Part shown: positions 1-8,685 of the stretch, in pieces
How positions within the stretch are numbered: the first letter of the stretch is position 1
Layout: each line of letters begins with the position of its first letter
Origin: JAICXG01 sp036494545
GTDB lineage: Bacteria; Verrucomicrobiota; Verrucomicrobiia; Chthoniobacterales; UBA10450
DNA: 64,000 nucleotides
Direction of reading: 5' to 3'
Assembly: GCA_036494545.1 (NCBI GenBank)
Contig: DASXOB010000022.1
Location: 62,001-126,000, forward strand
Program-made: the position numbers and the translations under genes
The notes under the pieces: model-generated
Seen by the model: the letters and a program-made list of their open reading frames with translations, nothing else
Databases searched by the model: none
What the model was told of the DNA's origin: nothing

Positions 1-60
1 ATCACGCTCAGCCTTCCAAAAGCGGAGGAAGTGAAGCCGCGAAAAATCACGATCTCGTAA
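1..60 (+). CDS. Hsp20-family small heat-shock protein, C-terminal fragment (partial)
   Basis: The first 60 bases read in frame 1 to a TAA stop and give a 19-residue tail containing LPKAEEVKPRKI. This closely matches the end of the alpha-crystallin domain and the C-terminal tail of bacterial Hsp20 chaperones, where 'LPKAEE.KPR.I' is typical. The rest of the gene is upstream of the window. A strong terminator begins 27 bases after the stop, which supports this being a real gene end. The family holds unfolding proteins in the cytoplasm under stress. The call rests on a short tail, so the family is probable rather than certain. Confidence 0.6.
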   Translation: MTLSLPKAEEVKPRKITIS

Positions 61-86
61 CTCAAACCGACACGTTCGCATTGGCG

Positions 87-122
87 AAAGCCGCCGGCCG
101 CAAGGCCTGCGGCTTTCTTTTT
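87..122 (+). terminator. Rho-independent terminator after the Hsp20-like gene
   Basis: A GC-rich hairpin AAAGCCGCcGGCC with a GCAA loop pairs with GGCCtGCGGCTTT and runs directly into CTTTTTT. It closes the upstream partial gene. Confidence 0.85.
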
Positions 123-434
123 TATGACATTCTCCCGAGAAGAGTCTAACCCGGCCCCTTTTTCCTTTTCCAACGTTGGCCTTGATTCCAATAATCGTTT
201 CGGAGTCTGCGCGCCGGCGGTTTTCACTCAAGAAACCATCACCGATCAGCTAGACATGAAGTTCACCACAACCATCTGTCACATTTTGGCACCTCGACTT
301 CAGTCCTCTGGGACCCAGACGCGTTCGACATCCGCCAGGTTCGGTCTTCGGATCTTGTTCCGCCTTCACACATTGCGACATCCAATGAGCCAGTTCCCTA
401 ACGAACGAGCGGCACTTCCGAAATCGCCTTAACG
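123..434 (+). other. Spacer between terminator and recA leader hairpin; no gene recognised
   Basis: About 310 bases without a convincing coding frame. Open frames exist on both strands but carry no recognisable domain. Near its 3' end it contains CCTAACGA (397-404), a near-copy of the 9-mer family, framed as GTTC-N6-GAAC. The region should contain the recA promoter, or a small RNA ended by the hairpin at 435, but no -10/-35 pair was convincing. Confidence 0.4.
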
Positions 435-475
435 AAAGCGCGGCGACGCATTTTCTTGCGTCGCCGCGCTTTTCT
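435..475 (+). terminator. Perfect 16-bp hairpin in the recA leader (terminator or attenuator)
   Basis: AAAGCGCGGCGACGCA pairs perfectly with TGCGTCGCCGCGCTTT across a 6-base loop (TTTTCT), followed by a short T-rich run. It ends about 45 bases before the recA start, so it either ends an upstream transcript or attenuates or stabilises the recA message. Confidence 0.7.
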
Positions 476-520
476 GCTTGGCGCGGCGCGGAGGCCGACG
501 TAGCTAAGAGAACCCCATTT

Positions 521-1558
521 ATGGCTACCAAAACTGAAGAGAAATCCCCCGAAGAAAAATTAATCGCCGCCCGTAACAAGAACCTCGATCTTGCCATTCA
601 GCAGATCGCAAAGGACTATGGCGAGGGCGCCATTATGCGCCTCGGCGATGACAAAATCGTCGATATCGAAGTCATTCCGACCGGCAACATTTTGATCGAC
701 CGCGCCCTCGGCGTCGGCGGTGTACCCCGCGGGCGAGTTGTGGAAGTGTTCGGCCCGGAATCGTCCGGAAAAACGACTCTTACCTTGACAGTTATCGCGC
801 AGGCGCAAAAGCGCGGTGGTCTGGCTGCTTTTGTCGATGTCGAGCACGCACTCGATCCGCAGTATGCGCGAAAGTTAGGCGTCGATCTTGACGATCTTCT
901 CGTCTCGCAGCCGAGCTCCGGCGAAGAGGCACTCCGGATTGTCGAGACGCTCGTCCGCTCCAATGCGCTCGACGTTATCGTGGTTGATTCCGTCGCCGCA
1001 CTCGTCACCAAGCAGGAGCTGGAGGGCGAAATCGGCGACTCCACTGTCGGGACTCAGGCGCGCCTCATGAGCGCTGCGTTACGCAAGTTGACCAGCCTCA
1101 TTTCGAAGGCGCGCACCTGCTGCATCTTCACGAACCAGATCCGGGAGAAAATCGGTGTGATGTTCGGCAATCCCGAAACCACTCCCGGCGGAAAGGCGCT
1201 CAAATTTTACTCGAGCGTTCGAATCGACATCCGTCGTATCGGTGCAATCAAGCAGACCGATGGCGTCGTCACCGGCAATCGCACCCGCGTCAAGATAGTA
1301 AAAAACAAGGTCGCACCACCTTTTACCGAAGCGGAGTTCGATATCATGTACAACGAAGGCATTTCCTCCACCGGTGCTCTTCTTGATCTGGCGCTCGAAA
1401 AACAGATCATCGAGAAGCGTGGCTCCTGGATGAGTTACAAGGGAACCCAACTCGCCCAGGGTCGCGACGCCGCCAAGGAAACGTTGAAAAACGATCAGGC
1501 GCTTTACAACGAGATCGAAGCCGCCGTCAAAGCCAAGCTCGACGAAGAAAAGAAGTAG
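521..1558 (+). CDS. recA: Recombinase RecA
   Basis: ATP-dependent strand-exchange recombinase of 345 residues, a normal length. It coats single-stranded DNA, pairs homologues and triggers LexA-type autocleavage. Visible landmarks are the Walker A box GPESSGKT at about residues 78-85, the Walker B strand VIVVDSVAAL near 150, the L2/monomer-contact region with FTNQIREKIGVMFGNPE near 215, and a Lys/Glu-rich C-terminal tail. The start at 521 gives the canonical N terminus. The gene is monocistronic, preceded by the hairpin at 435-475 and followed by a convergent neighbour. No clear SOS box was seen upstream. It contains no exact 9-mer copy. Confidence 0.98.
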   Translation: MATKTEEKSPEEKLIAARNKNLDLAIQQIAKDYGEGAIMRLGDDKIVDIEVIPTGNILIDRALGVGGVPRGRVVEVFGPESSGKTTLTLTVIAQAQKRGGLAAFVDVEHALDPQYARKLGVDLDDLLVSQPSSGEEALRIVETLVRSNALDVIVVDSVAALVTKQELEGEIGDSTVGTQARLMSAALRKLTSLISKARTCCIFTNQIREKIGVMFGNPETTPGGKALKFYSSVRIDIRRIGAIKQTDGVVTGNRTRVKIVKNKVAPPFTEAEFDIMYNEGISSTGALLDLALEKQIIEKRGSWMSYKGTQLAQGRDAAKETLKNDQALYNEIEAAVKAKLDEEKK

Positions 1559-1594
1559 AGGCCAAAAAACCGAGGACCGCCCATGCGGTTGCCA

Positions 1595-1603
1595 GCCTAA
1601 CGA
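1595..1603 (-). other. 9-mer copy supplying the stop codon of the PQQ-repeat gene
   Basis: On the coding strand TCGTTAGGC is read T CGT TAG GC, giving a terminal Arg and the amber stop. Confidence 0.9.
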
Positions 1604-2805
1604 GGAAGACCGTACGCCCGTAAATAATTATCCGGGCCGGCGAGATAGAGCGTGCCGTTGGCGATGACCGGAGTGCTATTCGCGCAAGTGCCGCCGCAAC
1701 CACTGCTGGGAGTCACCGACCACAACAACGTTCCATTACGCTCGTCAAATGCGTCCCATTCCCCGTTTAGCGATGAAGCGTAGACGACCCCGTTTGCGAC
1801 CGACGGGCCCCAAGTACTGGCAGCCGGTGCCTCCCAAACAACTGCGCCCGTAGCGGCGTCAAGGGCCATGAGTGTCGACTGGGTGATAAAGACACGCCGG
1901 TTGGCCAGCGCGGGCGCGCCAGTTGTGGCCCCCGTGACCAAAGGAGCTGTCCAAACCTCGTCACCAGTCGCCGTGTCCAACGCAACGATGTTTGGATAAT
2001 GGTTGAAAAATACCATCCTATAAGCAGCGGCCTGCGTCCCGACCGAGAACTCTGGTTTGCTCCAAAGTTGTTCGCCAGTTTGCGCGTCGTATGCGGTCAA
2101 AGTGTGGTCGGTTCGCATTTGGAGAACCCGACCATCATCAACGACTGGTGCCTGATCGAAGATGCAACAACCCGCCTCAGCCGACCACTTTGTCGTGCCG
2201 GTCTGGGCATCCAATGCGCTGAGCGTCCCGTCGAAACTGCCGACATAGAGCGTTCGTCCATGAAGGGTCGGAGGCGCCCGCACGTCCGTAAGCTCGGAGG
2301 TCCAGGCAATTTCGCCAGTGTCCGCCTTGTAGGCGAGAAACGTTGAATAAAGCGAGCTGGCGAAGACCAATCCATGACTAGCCGCAGCAGAATCCACAAA
2401 AAATAAATTTTGCTGCGGACCCACCCACAATGTCGCGCCGGTGGCGGCATCGAACGCATGCATACGACCATCGCCACTGCCGATGTAGACTCTGCCGTTG
2501 CAAACCACCGGGGAGGCATATAGCAAACCCACGCCGACCTGCGAGGCCCAAAGTTGAGTCAAGTTCCCGACATTTCCGCGGTTCAGCTGTGTCTCGAATC
2601 GATTGAACCCGGAGTGTGACGAATCGAAACCCGCTTGCACCCAATCTCCACTCGCGGTGAGACTCGTTGAACCGCCAGAACCGAGAGTCTTTGGCAGATC
2701 AGCGGCTGCAACGAATGACACCGCGGTGAATGAAAGCAGCAAGAGTGGAATGACTCGAACACCTGCGTGCGCAACATTCCTTGGATTGAAATCGAATCCG
2801 TTCAC
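1597..2805 (-). CDS. Secreted PQQ-type beta-propeller repeat protein
   Basis: Exported protein of about 402 residues built from repeated propeller blades. The tryptophan-docking pattern recurs about every 40 residues (ALDAQTGTTKWS, ALDTATGDEVWT, ALDAATGAVVWE and similar). A signal peptide with a hydrophobic core (VIPLLLLSFTAVSFVAAA) precedes them. A TTG start at 2829 is possible, but GTG at 2805 is preferred because GGGAGGA lies just upstream of it. There are no catalytic residues of quinoprotein dehydrogenases and no cytochrome motif, so it is more likely a binding or assembly protein (BamB-like fold) than an enzyme; the substrate is unknown. The TAG stop is formed by the 9-mer at 1595-1603. 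Confidence 0.8.
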   Translation of the reverse strand: MNGFDFNPRNVAHAGVRVIPLLLLSFTAVSFVAAADLPKTLGSGGSTSLTASGDWVQAGFDSSHSGFNRFETQLNRGNVGNLTQLWASQVGVGLLYASPVVCNGRVYIGSGDGRMHAFDAATGATLWVGPQQNLFFVDSAAASHGLVFASSLYSTFLAYKADTGEIAWTSELTDVRAPPTLHGRTLYVGSFDGTLSALDAQTGTTKWSAEAGCCIFDQAPVVDDGRVLQMRTDHTLTAYDAQTGEQLWSKPEFSVGTQAAAYRMVFFNHYPNIVALDTATGDEVWTAPLVTGATTGAPALANRRVFITQSTLMALDAATGAVVWEAPAASTWGPSVANGVVYASSLNGEWDAFDERNGTLLWSVTPSSGCGGTCANSTPVIANGTLYLAGPDNYLRAYGLPR

Positions 2806-2922
2806 CTTTCCTCCCTGGTTGATTTGCAATCATGCAGCAGCGCCAGAAGCGATGTCGACCTAAAATGGCTTCTGTGGCCAATGGCTTTACCCCTTCAACG
2901 GGCTGGCTAATCTGATCGCGTC

Positions 2923-5832
2923 ATGACGAGCACTGAAATCCGCCAAAGCTTTCTCGATTTCTTTCGCGAGAAAAAGCACACCATCGTGCCGTCATCCTCG
3001 CTTCTCCCCGACGCCCCTAATCTCCTCTTTACCAATGCTGGCATGAACCAGTTCGTGCCGATTTTTCTCGGGCAGCAAAAAGCGCCGTGGCAACCGCCGC
3101 GGGTCGCCGACACGCAAAAATGCATTCGCGCCGGTGGCAAACATAATGACCTCGAAGACGTCGGATTCGATACCTATCACCACACATTTTTCGAGATGCT
3201 GGGCAACTGGAGCTTCGGCGATTATTTCAAGAAGGAAGCGATCGAGTGGGCCTGGGAGCTGGTCGTTAGGCGCTGGAAATTTCCGCCCGAACGCCTTTAT
3301 GCGACGGTTTATCAACCTGGGCCTAACGAACCTGCGGAGTTTGACCAGGAGGCGCACGACCAGTGGGCGCGTCTCTTCCGCGATGCCGGACTCGATCCCG
3401 CAATCCACGTCGTCAACGGAAACAAGGTCGACAACTTTTGGATGATGGGCGACACCGGCCCATGCGGTCCATGCAGCGAATTGCACGTCGATCTCACCCC
3501 CAAAGGCGACACGCGTGGTTCGTTAGTCAACGCTGGTGACCCGCGCTGCATCGAGATTTGGAACCTCGTATTCATTCAGTTCAACGCCGACGCTGACGGA
3601 AAGTTCTCTCCCCTTCCCCAGCGTCATATCGACACTGGGATGGGTTTCGAGCGCGTCACCGCGATTATCCAAGGGACAAAGAACCTGACCGATTTCAGCG
3701 GCACGATCTCCAACTACGAGACCGACATCTTTCGCCCCATCTTTGACGAGATCGAAAAACTGAGCGGCAAGAAATACGGCTCGACGCTGCCGGAAGCCGG
3801 CTCTCAACTCTCAACTTTCAACCCTCAACTCGCGACCGACATCGCCTTTCGTGTCATCGCCGATCACATCCGCACCCTCAGCTTCGCCATTGCCGACGGC
3901 ATCCAGCCAAGCAACGAAGGGCGTGGTTATGTTCTACGACGCATTCTGCGCCGGGCGGTGCGCTACGGCCGGTCGTTAGGCTTTCACGAACCATTCTTTT
4001 TCAAGCTTGTCGACGTTCTCAGCCTGCACATGGGCGAAGTATTTCCCGAGCTGCGCGCTGGAGCAGAATACGTGAAAGCGACGATCCACCGCGAGGAAGA
4101 ATCGTTTAATCGCACCTTAGATCGCGGAATAGAGATCTTCGATAAAGGGACGCGTCACGCGATAATGATTCAAGCTATGGCAACGCCAGGAATCAGAAGC
4201 CTTGTCGTTCGGACTCGCAGTGGCGAGTCCTACTTTTCTAACCGACCAGGTTCTAGAGACCTTCAAGTGAATGCGGAGGCAAACAACTCTGCTCTTTTCC
4301 TAGCGGAATTTGGGAGTCTCCCGGGGCTATCGGCACAGACAATTTTTGAACTCTATGATACGTACGGTTTCCCGCTCGACCTGACTGAACTGATGGCGCG
4401 CGAACGCGGGCTATCTGTCGATACGGAAGGCTTCGAGAGATTGATGGAGGAACAGCGGACCCGTGCGCGCAAGGCTCAGAAGAAAAGCGTAATCGAAGTC
4501 TCGGATATGTCGGAGCAGCCGCCGACCAATTTTCTCGGCTACGAACACGACCACACGGGCTCAGACGTGCAGGCAATCCTTGAAGTCAGCGGCCGGAAAG
4601 CTGTTGTCCTTAATAACTCCGTGCTTTACGCCGAGATGGGCGGTCAGGTCGGCGATCACGGTGAGATGATCGGTGAAACCGGATCCTGGAAAATAATGGA
4701 TACCCGCAAAAGCGGCGATACCTGGATTCATCTTCTCGCGGACGAGAGCGCTCCATCGTTAGGCGAACATGTTACTGTTCGCATCGACCGCAGCCGGCGC
4801 TCCGCGATCGAGCGACATCACACCGTAACCCACCTGCTTCATTGGGCGCTGCACGAAATCGTTAGTCGCGATGCTACGCAAAAGGGAAGTTACGTCGGCC
4901 CGGAGAAGTTGACTTTCGACTTTTCAAGCGCTGCCCTAACGAAACCGCAGGTGCGCGAAGTCGAGCAACTGGTGAATGCCAAGATCGTTGAGAACGACTC
5001 GGTTTCCTGGACTGAGGTTCCCTACACCGAGGCAAAGCAGCGCTCCGACATCATGCAGTTCTTCGGCGACAAGTACGGCGAACGCGTCCGGGTCGTCCAA
5101 ATTGGCGGCGCGCCTAACGAACTCAATGGCTACTCGATGGAGCTCTGCGGCGGCACGCATGTGCGCGCGACCGGCGACATCGGTCATTTTCGAATTCTTG
5201 GCGAGAGTGCCATTGCCGCCGGTGTTCGGCGCATCGAAGCGATTGCCGGGAATGCAGTTGGCGAATGGGCTCGGACGACCGCAGCGGAGCAGGATCAAAA
5301 GTTCGCTGCCATATTGAAACGGAAGCCCGACCTGACGCCGCTACCGGAGTTTAAGACCGCAACTAACGCGGAGATGGCTGCATCTATTGACGAGCGAGGG
5401 GGACATCTCGCGCAGGCAGACGAAGAAGTTCGCGCGACGGAAAAAAAAGAAGCGAAAGCTGCCGGAGTCGAGCTGCAAAAGCGTGCGGCCATGATCGCGC
5501 ACGAGTTGCTCGCGACGCATCGCGGAAAACCAGCCGTCGTTAGCAGCATACCCGAGGCCGACGGAAACCTCTTGCAGGGGATTGCAGACGCGATGAAGTC
5601 GGAATTTGCGGGTCCGATCTTTCTCGCCGGCACGAGCAACGGCCGCGTTGATTTAGTTGCCACGGTGCCCAAGAGCCTAACGAACAAATTCCAGGCCGGT
5701 GCCGTGATCCAGCAAGTCGCACCAATCGTCGCTGGAAAGGGCGGAGGCCGCCTGGAGAACGCACGCGGGGCCGGCAGTGACGCGTCGAAGATTGCCGAAG
5801 CCCTCGCCCGCGCGCGCGAACTTCTGTCTTAA
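2923..5832 (+). CDS. alaS: Alanyl-tRNA synthetase with two internal insertions
   Basis: Charges tRNA(Ala) and hydrolyses mischarged Ser/Gly-tRNA. At 969 residues it is clearly longer than the usual 870-890. Class II motifs lie in the first 250 residues (FTNAGMNQF, the HHTFFEMLGNWSFGDYF region, and TGMGFERV). The editing domain has HHTVTH near residue 630 and CGGTH near 745, with a C-terminal C-Ala domain. Two insertions stand out. A run of four 7-base repeats at 3802-3829 adds STFNPQL-like sequence. A longer block at about 4145-4330 lies just before the conserved ELYDTYGFPLDLTE and carries a perfect palindrome. Six exact 9-mer copies fall inside the gene, several encoding PNE or SLG at surface-like positions. 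All essential motifs are intact, so the enzyme is probably active. Confidence 0.97.
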   Translation: MTSTEIRQSFLDFFREKKHTIVPSSSLLPDAPNLLFTNAGMNQFVPIFLGQQKAPWQPPRVADTQKCIRAGGKHNDLEDVGFDTYHHTFFEMLGNWSFGDYFKKEAIEWAWELVVRRWKFPPERLYATVYQPGPNEPAEFDQEAHDQWARLFRDAGLDPAIHVVNGNKVDNFWMMGDTGPCGPCSELHVDLTPKGDTRGSLVNAGDPRCIEIWNLVFIQFNADADGKFSPLPQRHIDTGMGFERVTAIIQGTKNLTDFSGTISNYETDIFRPIFDEIEKLSGKKYGSTLPEAGSQLSTFNPQLATDIAFRVIADHIRTLSFAIADGIQPSNEGRGYVLRRILRRAVRYGRSLGFHEPFFFKLVDVLSLHMGEVFPELRAGAEYVKATIHREEESFNRTLDRGIEIFDKGTRHAIMIQAMATPGIRSLVVRTRSGESYFSNRPGSRDLQVNAEANNSALFLAEFGSLPGLSAQTIFELYDTYGFPLDLTELMARERGLSVDTEGFERLMEEQRTRARKAQKKSVIEVSDMSEQPPTNFLGYEHDHTGSDVQAILEVSGRKAVVLNNSVLYAEMGGQVGDHGEMIGETGSWKIMDTRKSGDTWIHLLADESAPSLGEHVTVRIDRSRRSAIERHHTVTHLLHWALHEIVSRDATQKGSYVGPEKLTFDFSSAALTKPQVREVEQLVNAKIVENDSVSWTEVPYTEAKQRSDIMQFFGDKYGERVRVVQIGGAPNELNGYSMELCGGTHVRATGDIGHFRILGESAIAAGVRRIEAIAGNAVGEWARTTAAEQDQKFAAILKRKPDLTPLPEFKTATNAEMAASIDERGGHLAQADEEVRATEKKEAKAAGVELQKRAAMIAHELLATHRGKPAVVSSIPEADGNLLQGIADAMKSEFAGPIFLAGTSNGRVDLVATVPKSLTNKFQAGAVIQQVAPIVAGKGGGRLENARGAGSDASKIAEALARARELLS
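3802..3829 (+). repeat. Four tandem heptamers (TYTCAAC-type) inside alaS
   Basis: TCTCAAC, TCTCAAC, TTTCAAC and CCTCAAC follow one another in frame and encode a low-complexity STFNPQL-like loop in the catalytic half of AlaRS. Confidence 0.85.
4145..4330 (+). repeat. In-frame palindrome-bearing insertion in alaS
   Basis: This block does not match the normal AlaRS sequence between the end of the tRNA-recognition helices (FNRTLDRGIEIF) and ELYDTYGFPLD. It contains a perfect inverted repeat, GGACTCGC-agtg-GCGAGTCC, at 4211-4230. It stays in frame throughout. The edges are approximate. Confidence 0.55.
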
Positions 5833-5845
5833 CCTACGGCCGCGT

Positions 5846-6628
5846 ATGCACTGCTCATTTCCTCCCGGGGAGAACGATAACCCTCTCGAAGCACCAGACG
5901 AGGCGAACCTGCAGAGGGCGCGCTACGAAATCGCGCATCGCTTTCTCGCCGGGCGGGGTCTCGAAGTTGGCGCGGGCGCGCGGCCATTTCCGTTGCCGCA
6001 GGGCGCAGAAGCGATCTACGGCGACATCCGTGATGAAGTTGGCCTAACGAAATTCTTTGGCACCAGCGCGGTCACATGCGGCGAAAAGATCGACGCGCAA
6101 ACACTCAACGGCATTCCGGATGAGAGCGTGGACTTTCTCATCTCTGCTCACGTCATCGAACATCTGCGCGATCCATTAGGTGCCATCGTGCAAGGGCTGC
6201 GCGTTCTGAAAAGATCGAAGCCATTTATTCTGGTCGTGCCCGAGATGCGCCTTACTTTCGATCGCCACCGGCCGGAAACGACAATCGAGCATGTCCTGCG
6301 CGACTTTACCGACGGCGGCGAAAGCACCTGTTTCCAAGCTTACGAAGAACATCTGCGCTACGTGCATCCATACCTCACCGGCGAGACGTATGTGGAGGCC
6401 GAGATTCAGCGGCAAGCGACGGAAAACGCGCGGCGCTGGCGCGAATTTGACGTGCATTTTCACGCATGGACACGCGCCGGATTTGAAGGGCTTCTCAAAG
6501 CCGCCGCCAACATTTCTCCGTTTCGTGTAGAAGAGATCGTCGCCGTTGCGAACGAAAATATTTTCGTGCTGTGCAAGGCGCGCTGGCGTCCGAGATTTTC
6601 CTTTAGGCCAATCCGCCGGCGGAAATAA
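5846..6628 (+). CDS. SAM-dependent class I methyltransferase, type-11-like
   Basis: Protein of 260 residues. The nucleotide-binding glycine motif is GLEVGAGARPFPLP near residue 37. An acidic loop follows (AIYGDIRD), and motif IV-like LISAHVIEHLRDP lies near residue 98, as in Methyltransf_11 proteins. The start at 5846 is 13 bases after the alaS stop; the frame is open further upstream, inside alaS, but a start there would add unrelated sequence. The substrate cannot be told. Similar proteins act on sugars, quinones or small metabolites in the cytoplasm. It may be co-transcribed with alaS. One exact 9-mer at 6042 encodes a Leu-Thr pair. Confidence 0.75.
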   Translation: MHCSFPPGENDNPLEAPDEANLQRARYEIAHRFLAGRGLEVGAGARPFPLPQGAEAIYGDIRDEVGLTKFFGTSAVTCGEKIDAQTLNGIPDESVDFLISAHVIEHLRDPLGAIVQGLRVLKRSKPFILVVPEMRLTFDRHRPETTIEHVLRDFTDGGESTCFQAYEEHLRYVHPYLTGETYVEAEIQRQATENARRWREFDVHFHAWTRAGFEGLLKAAANISPFRVEEIVAVANENIFVLCKARWRPRFSFRPIRRRK

Positions 6629-6631
6629 TTT

Positions 6632-6640
6632 GCCTAACGA
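6632..6640 (-). other. 9-mer copy supplying the yebC stop codon
   Basis: On the yebC strand it reads CGT TAG, giving a terminal Arg then stop, as in the PQQ-repeat gene and tsaD. Confidence 0.9.
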
Positions 6641-7365
6641 ACTGAGGCCCAGACGCGATGCACGTCGTCATGATCCTCCAGCGCCTGCAAAAATTCTCCC
6701 ACCTGTTCGCGATCCTCAGTACTCAGCTCTGGAAAATTCTTTGCCACATAGCCGAGTTCGCTGGTCACGATCGTCCAGCCGTTCTGGCTCAACCATTGCG
6801 AAACGGCATGCAAATCCGTTGGCGCGGTGATGAACCGCGCGCCAGTTGCGTTCTCCGGAATTTCCGGGTCATCCGCGCTCGTTAAGGGAACAAAATCCTG
6901 AGCGCCCGCTTCAATCGCGGCCGCTTCAGCATCGGCATTCGGATCGAGGTGATGAGCTTCAACGAGACCGACATGATCGAAGAGAAACTTGTTGCTTCCC
7001 GGCGCGCCGAGCTGGCCGCGCTTAAATAGCACGCGAATCTCCGGCGCCGTCCGGTTCTTGTTGTCGGTCTGTACTTCGACAATCACCGGCACCTTGTGCG
7101 GCGCGTAGCCTTCGAAAAGAATTTGTTCGAGCTCGAGTTTTTCGCCGCCGCTCCCCGAACCTTTCTTGATCGCGCGCTCGATCACGTCGCGCGAGACGCT
7201 TTGCTTTCTTGCTTTTTCGATGACAGCGCCAAGCCGTGGGTTCCCGGCGGGATCGGAGCCGCCGAGCTTGGACGCAACCATGATTTCCTTCACAAGTTTG
7301 CCGACTGCCTGACCTTTCTTGAGACCCGCGACCTCACGTTTCGCGTGTAACCACTGACGACCCAT
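6634..7365 (-). CDS. yebC: YebC/PmpR (TACO1) family protein
   Basis: Cytoplasmic protein of 243 residues. It begins with MGRQWLHAKR, a variant of the usual 'MAGHSKWANIKHRK' start. It keeps KLVKEIMVASKLGG.DP..NPRL, the ARKQSVSRDVIERAIKKG helix, and the FEGYAPHKVPVIVEVQTDNKNRT segment, which together define the family. Members are called transcriptional regulators in older annotations; the family is also linked to ribosome function and translation of difficult motifs. The stop codon (CGT TAG) is supplied by the 9-mer at 6632-6640. It converges with the methyltransferase gene with only five bases between them. Confidence 0.93.
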   Translation of the reverse strand: MGRQWLHAKREVAGLKKGQAVGKLVKEIMVASKLGGSDPAGNPRLGAVIEKARKQSVSRDVIERAIKKGSGSGGEKLELEQILFEGYAPHKVPVIVEVQTDNKNRTAPEIRVLFKRGQLGAPGSNKFLFDHVGLVEAHHLDPNADAEAAAIEAGAQDFVPLTSADDPEIPENATGARFITAPTDLHAVSQWLSQNGWTIVTSELGYVAKNFPELSTEDREQVGEFLQALEDHDDVHRVWASVR

Positions 7366-7488
7366 GCCGCTGATTTAATCGTCAGGCTCGGGAGTAGCAA
7401 GTGACTCGGCGAATGATCCGGTACATTGCTTGATCGAAAGTCGGAGCTTGCACCAAAGAAATACTTGTGAGCGGATTGCCTAACGAAC

Positions 7489-8634
7489 CTAAGGCAGGAT
7501 TAGAGTGACCGCGGCGGTGAAGAGAAAGGCCACGCAGAGAAGGACAAAGTAGATGAAGCTGCCAAGCGCGAAGGTAAAAAACACCCCGAACCAATTTCGT
7601 TGGTAAACCTTTCGGATCGCAATCAGAAGCTGGATCAGAACTGCGAAGCTGAGAAACGTGCAAACGAGCGGTACCAACGGGAGAGGCGCCTTCCAGGCGA
7701 GAAGGAATCCGATGCCGATGATCAGGACCGTGCTCAGGAACACGAAGGCGTGCGTGTGGAGCGCGAAGACGAGGTGATCGATGTAATAACGGCGCTTGAA
7801 GATGAAGAGAATTTTCAAGACGAGCGCAAAGAGCGGGATGCAGCAAAGAACCATCGGAGCGAGATTTTGAATCAGCGCCTTGAGGAAGAGATCGCCCCGG
7901 TCACCCGTCGGGCCGATCTTTTCTTCCGCCCGGTCTTTCACCCAGCGGGCGAAAGGCGAGAGATCTTTGTCCTGGTCGAGCTCAGAGAAAATGTTCTTTT
8001 TCGACGACTTCGGCTTGGCGGGGGGCGAGGCGCCTAACGAACTAGAAGGCGAAACGCCAGACGAGGGTGCGGGCGTAACCGAACCGGACGGCGGAACTTC
8101 ACGTGCCGCATTGGCGGCGCGGATCTCTTTGCGTAAGTCACGGGCAAATTTCTCCGCGTCGGATTTCGGGCTGGGCGAAGCATCCGTGATGATAAGGGCG
8201 GCATGATCCGAATCCGTCGCCTCTTTCTGGAAATGCGCTCCGCGCGAAAGATAATTGATGACGAGAAAGAAAATGACACTCGCGATAAGGTAGACGCGCA
8301 ACGGGTGGACGTGGCTCACGCGTTTGCCCTCGACGAAATCAATCGTTAGGCGCCATGGCTTGACGAGGAGCAGCCCGAAGGATTTCAGGAAACGTTCGTC
8401 CAGATTGAAGAAGGCGTCGGCCGCGTCGAGAAGGAGCGAACCGAAGGAGCGCCGGTAGTCGATCGCCGGCTGTCCGCACTGTGCACAGTAGGGGCCGGAA
8501 AGCGGCGCGTGACAGTTCTCGCAGTTCGTGAGCGATCTGAGCGACTTCTTGCGGAACCATTTCGGTCCCCGGTTACGGCTTAGCTCAGCCGCCGCCGCAT
8601 CACCAAAAATGAGAGGCGTCGTTTCGTCCGACAC
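7489..8634 (-). CDS. DUF3667-type membrane protein with N-terminal zinc ribbon
   Basis: Protein of 381 residues. An N-terminal CxxC...CxxC ribbon (CENCHAPLSGPYCAQCG, about residues 38-54) is followed by the conserved SFGSLLLDAADAFFNLDERFLKSFGLLLVKPW segment typical of DUF3667. The first membrane helix is near residue 125 (VYLIASVIFFLVINYL). A long Pro/Ser/Ala-rich linker follows, then four or so helices fill the C-terminal third. No enzymatic motif is visible; function is unknown, probably in the inner membrane. Three exact 9-mers lie in or beside it, one at 7478-7486 just past the TAA stop. Confidence 0.75.
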   Translation of the reverse strand: MSDETTPLIFGDAAAAELSRNRGPKWFRKKSLRSLTNCENCHAPLSGPYCAQCGQPAIDYRRSFGSLLLDAADAFFNLDERFLKSFGLLLVKPWRLTIDFVEGKRVSHVHPLRVYLIASVIFFLVINYLSRGAHFQKEATDSDHAALIITDASPSPKSDAEKFARDLRKEIRAANAAREVPPSGSVTPAPSSGVSPSSSLGASPPAKPKSSKKNIFSELDQDKDLSPFARWVKDRAEEKIGPTGDRGDLFLKALIQNLAPMVLCCIPLFALVLKILFIFKRRYYIDHLVFALHTHAFVFLSTVLIIGIGFLLAWKAPLPLVPLVCTFLSFAVLIQLLIAIRKVYQRNWFGVFFTFALGSFIYFVLLCVAFLFTAAVTLILP

Positions 8635-8685
8635 GACGGGAGATTATTCAGCACGCGCGCCAAGTCCATGCCGGAAGCGCTTATC

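Noticed and set aside
391..410. GTTC-N6-GAAC around the near-copy CCTAACGA as an SOS (LexA) box for recA
   Set aside because: The spacing and half-site order do not match a LexA box I can name with confidence, and the site is about 110 bases upstream, beyond a hairpin.
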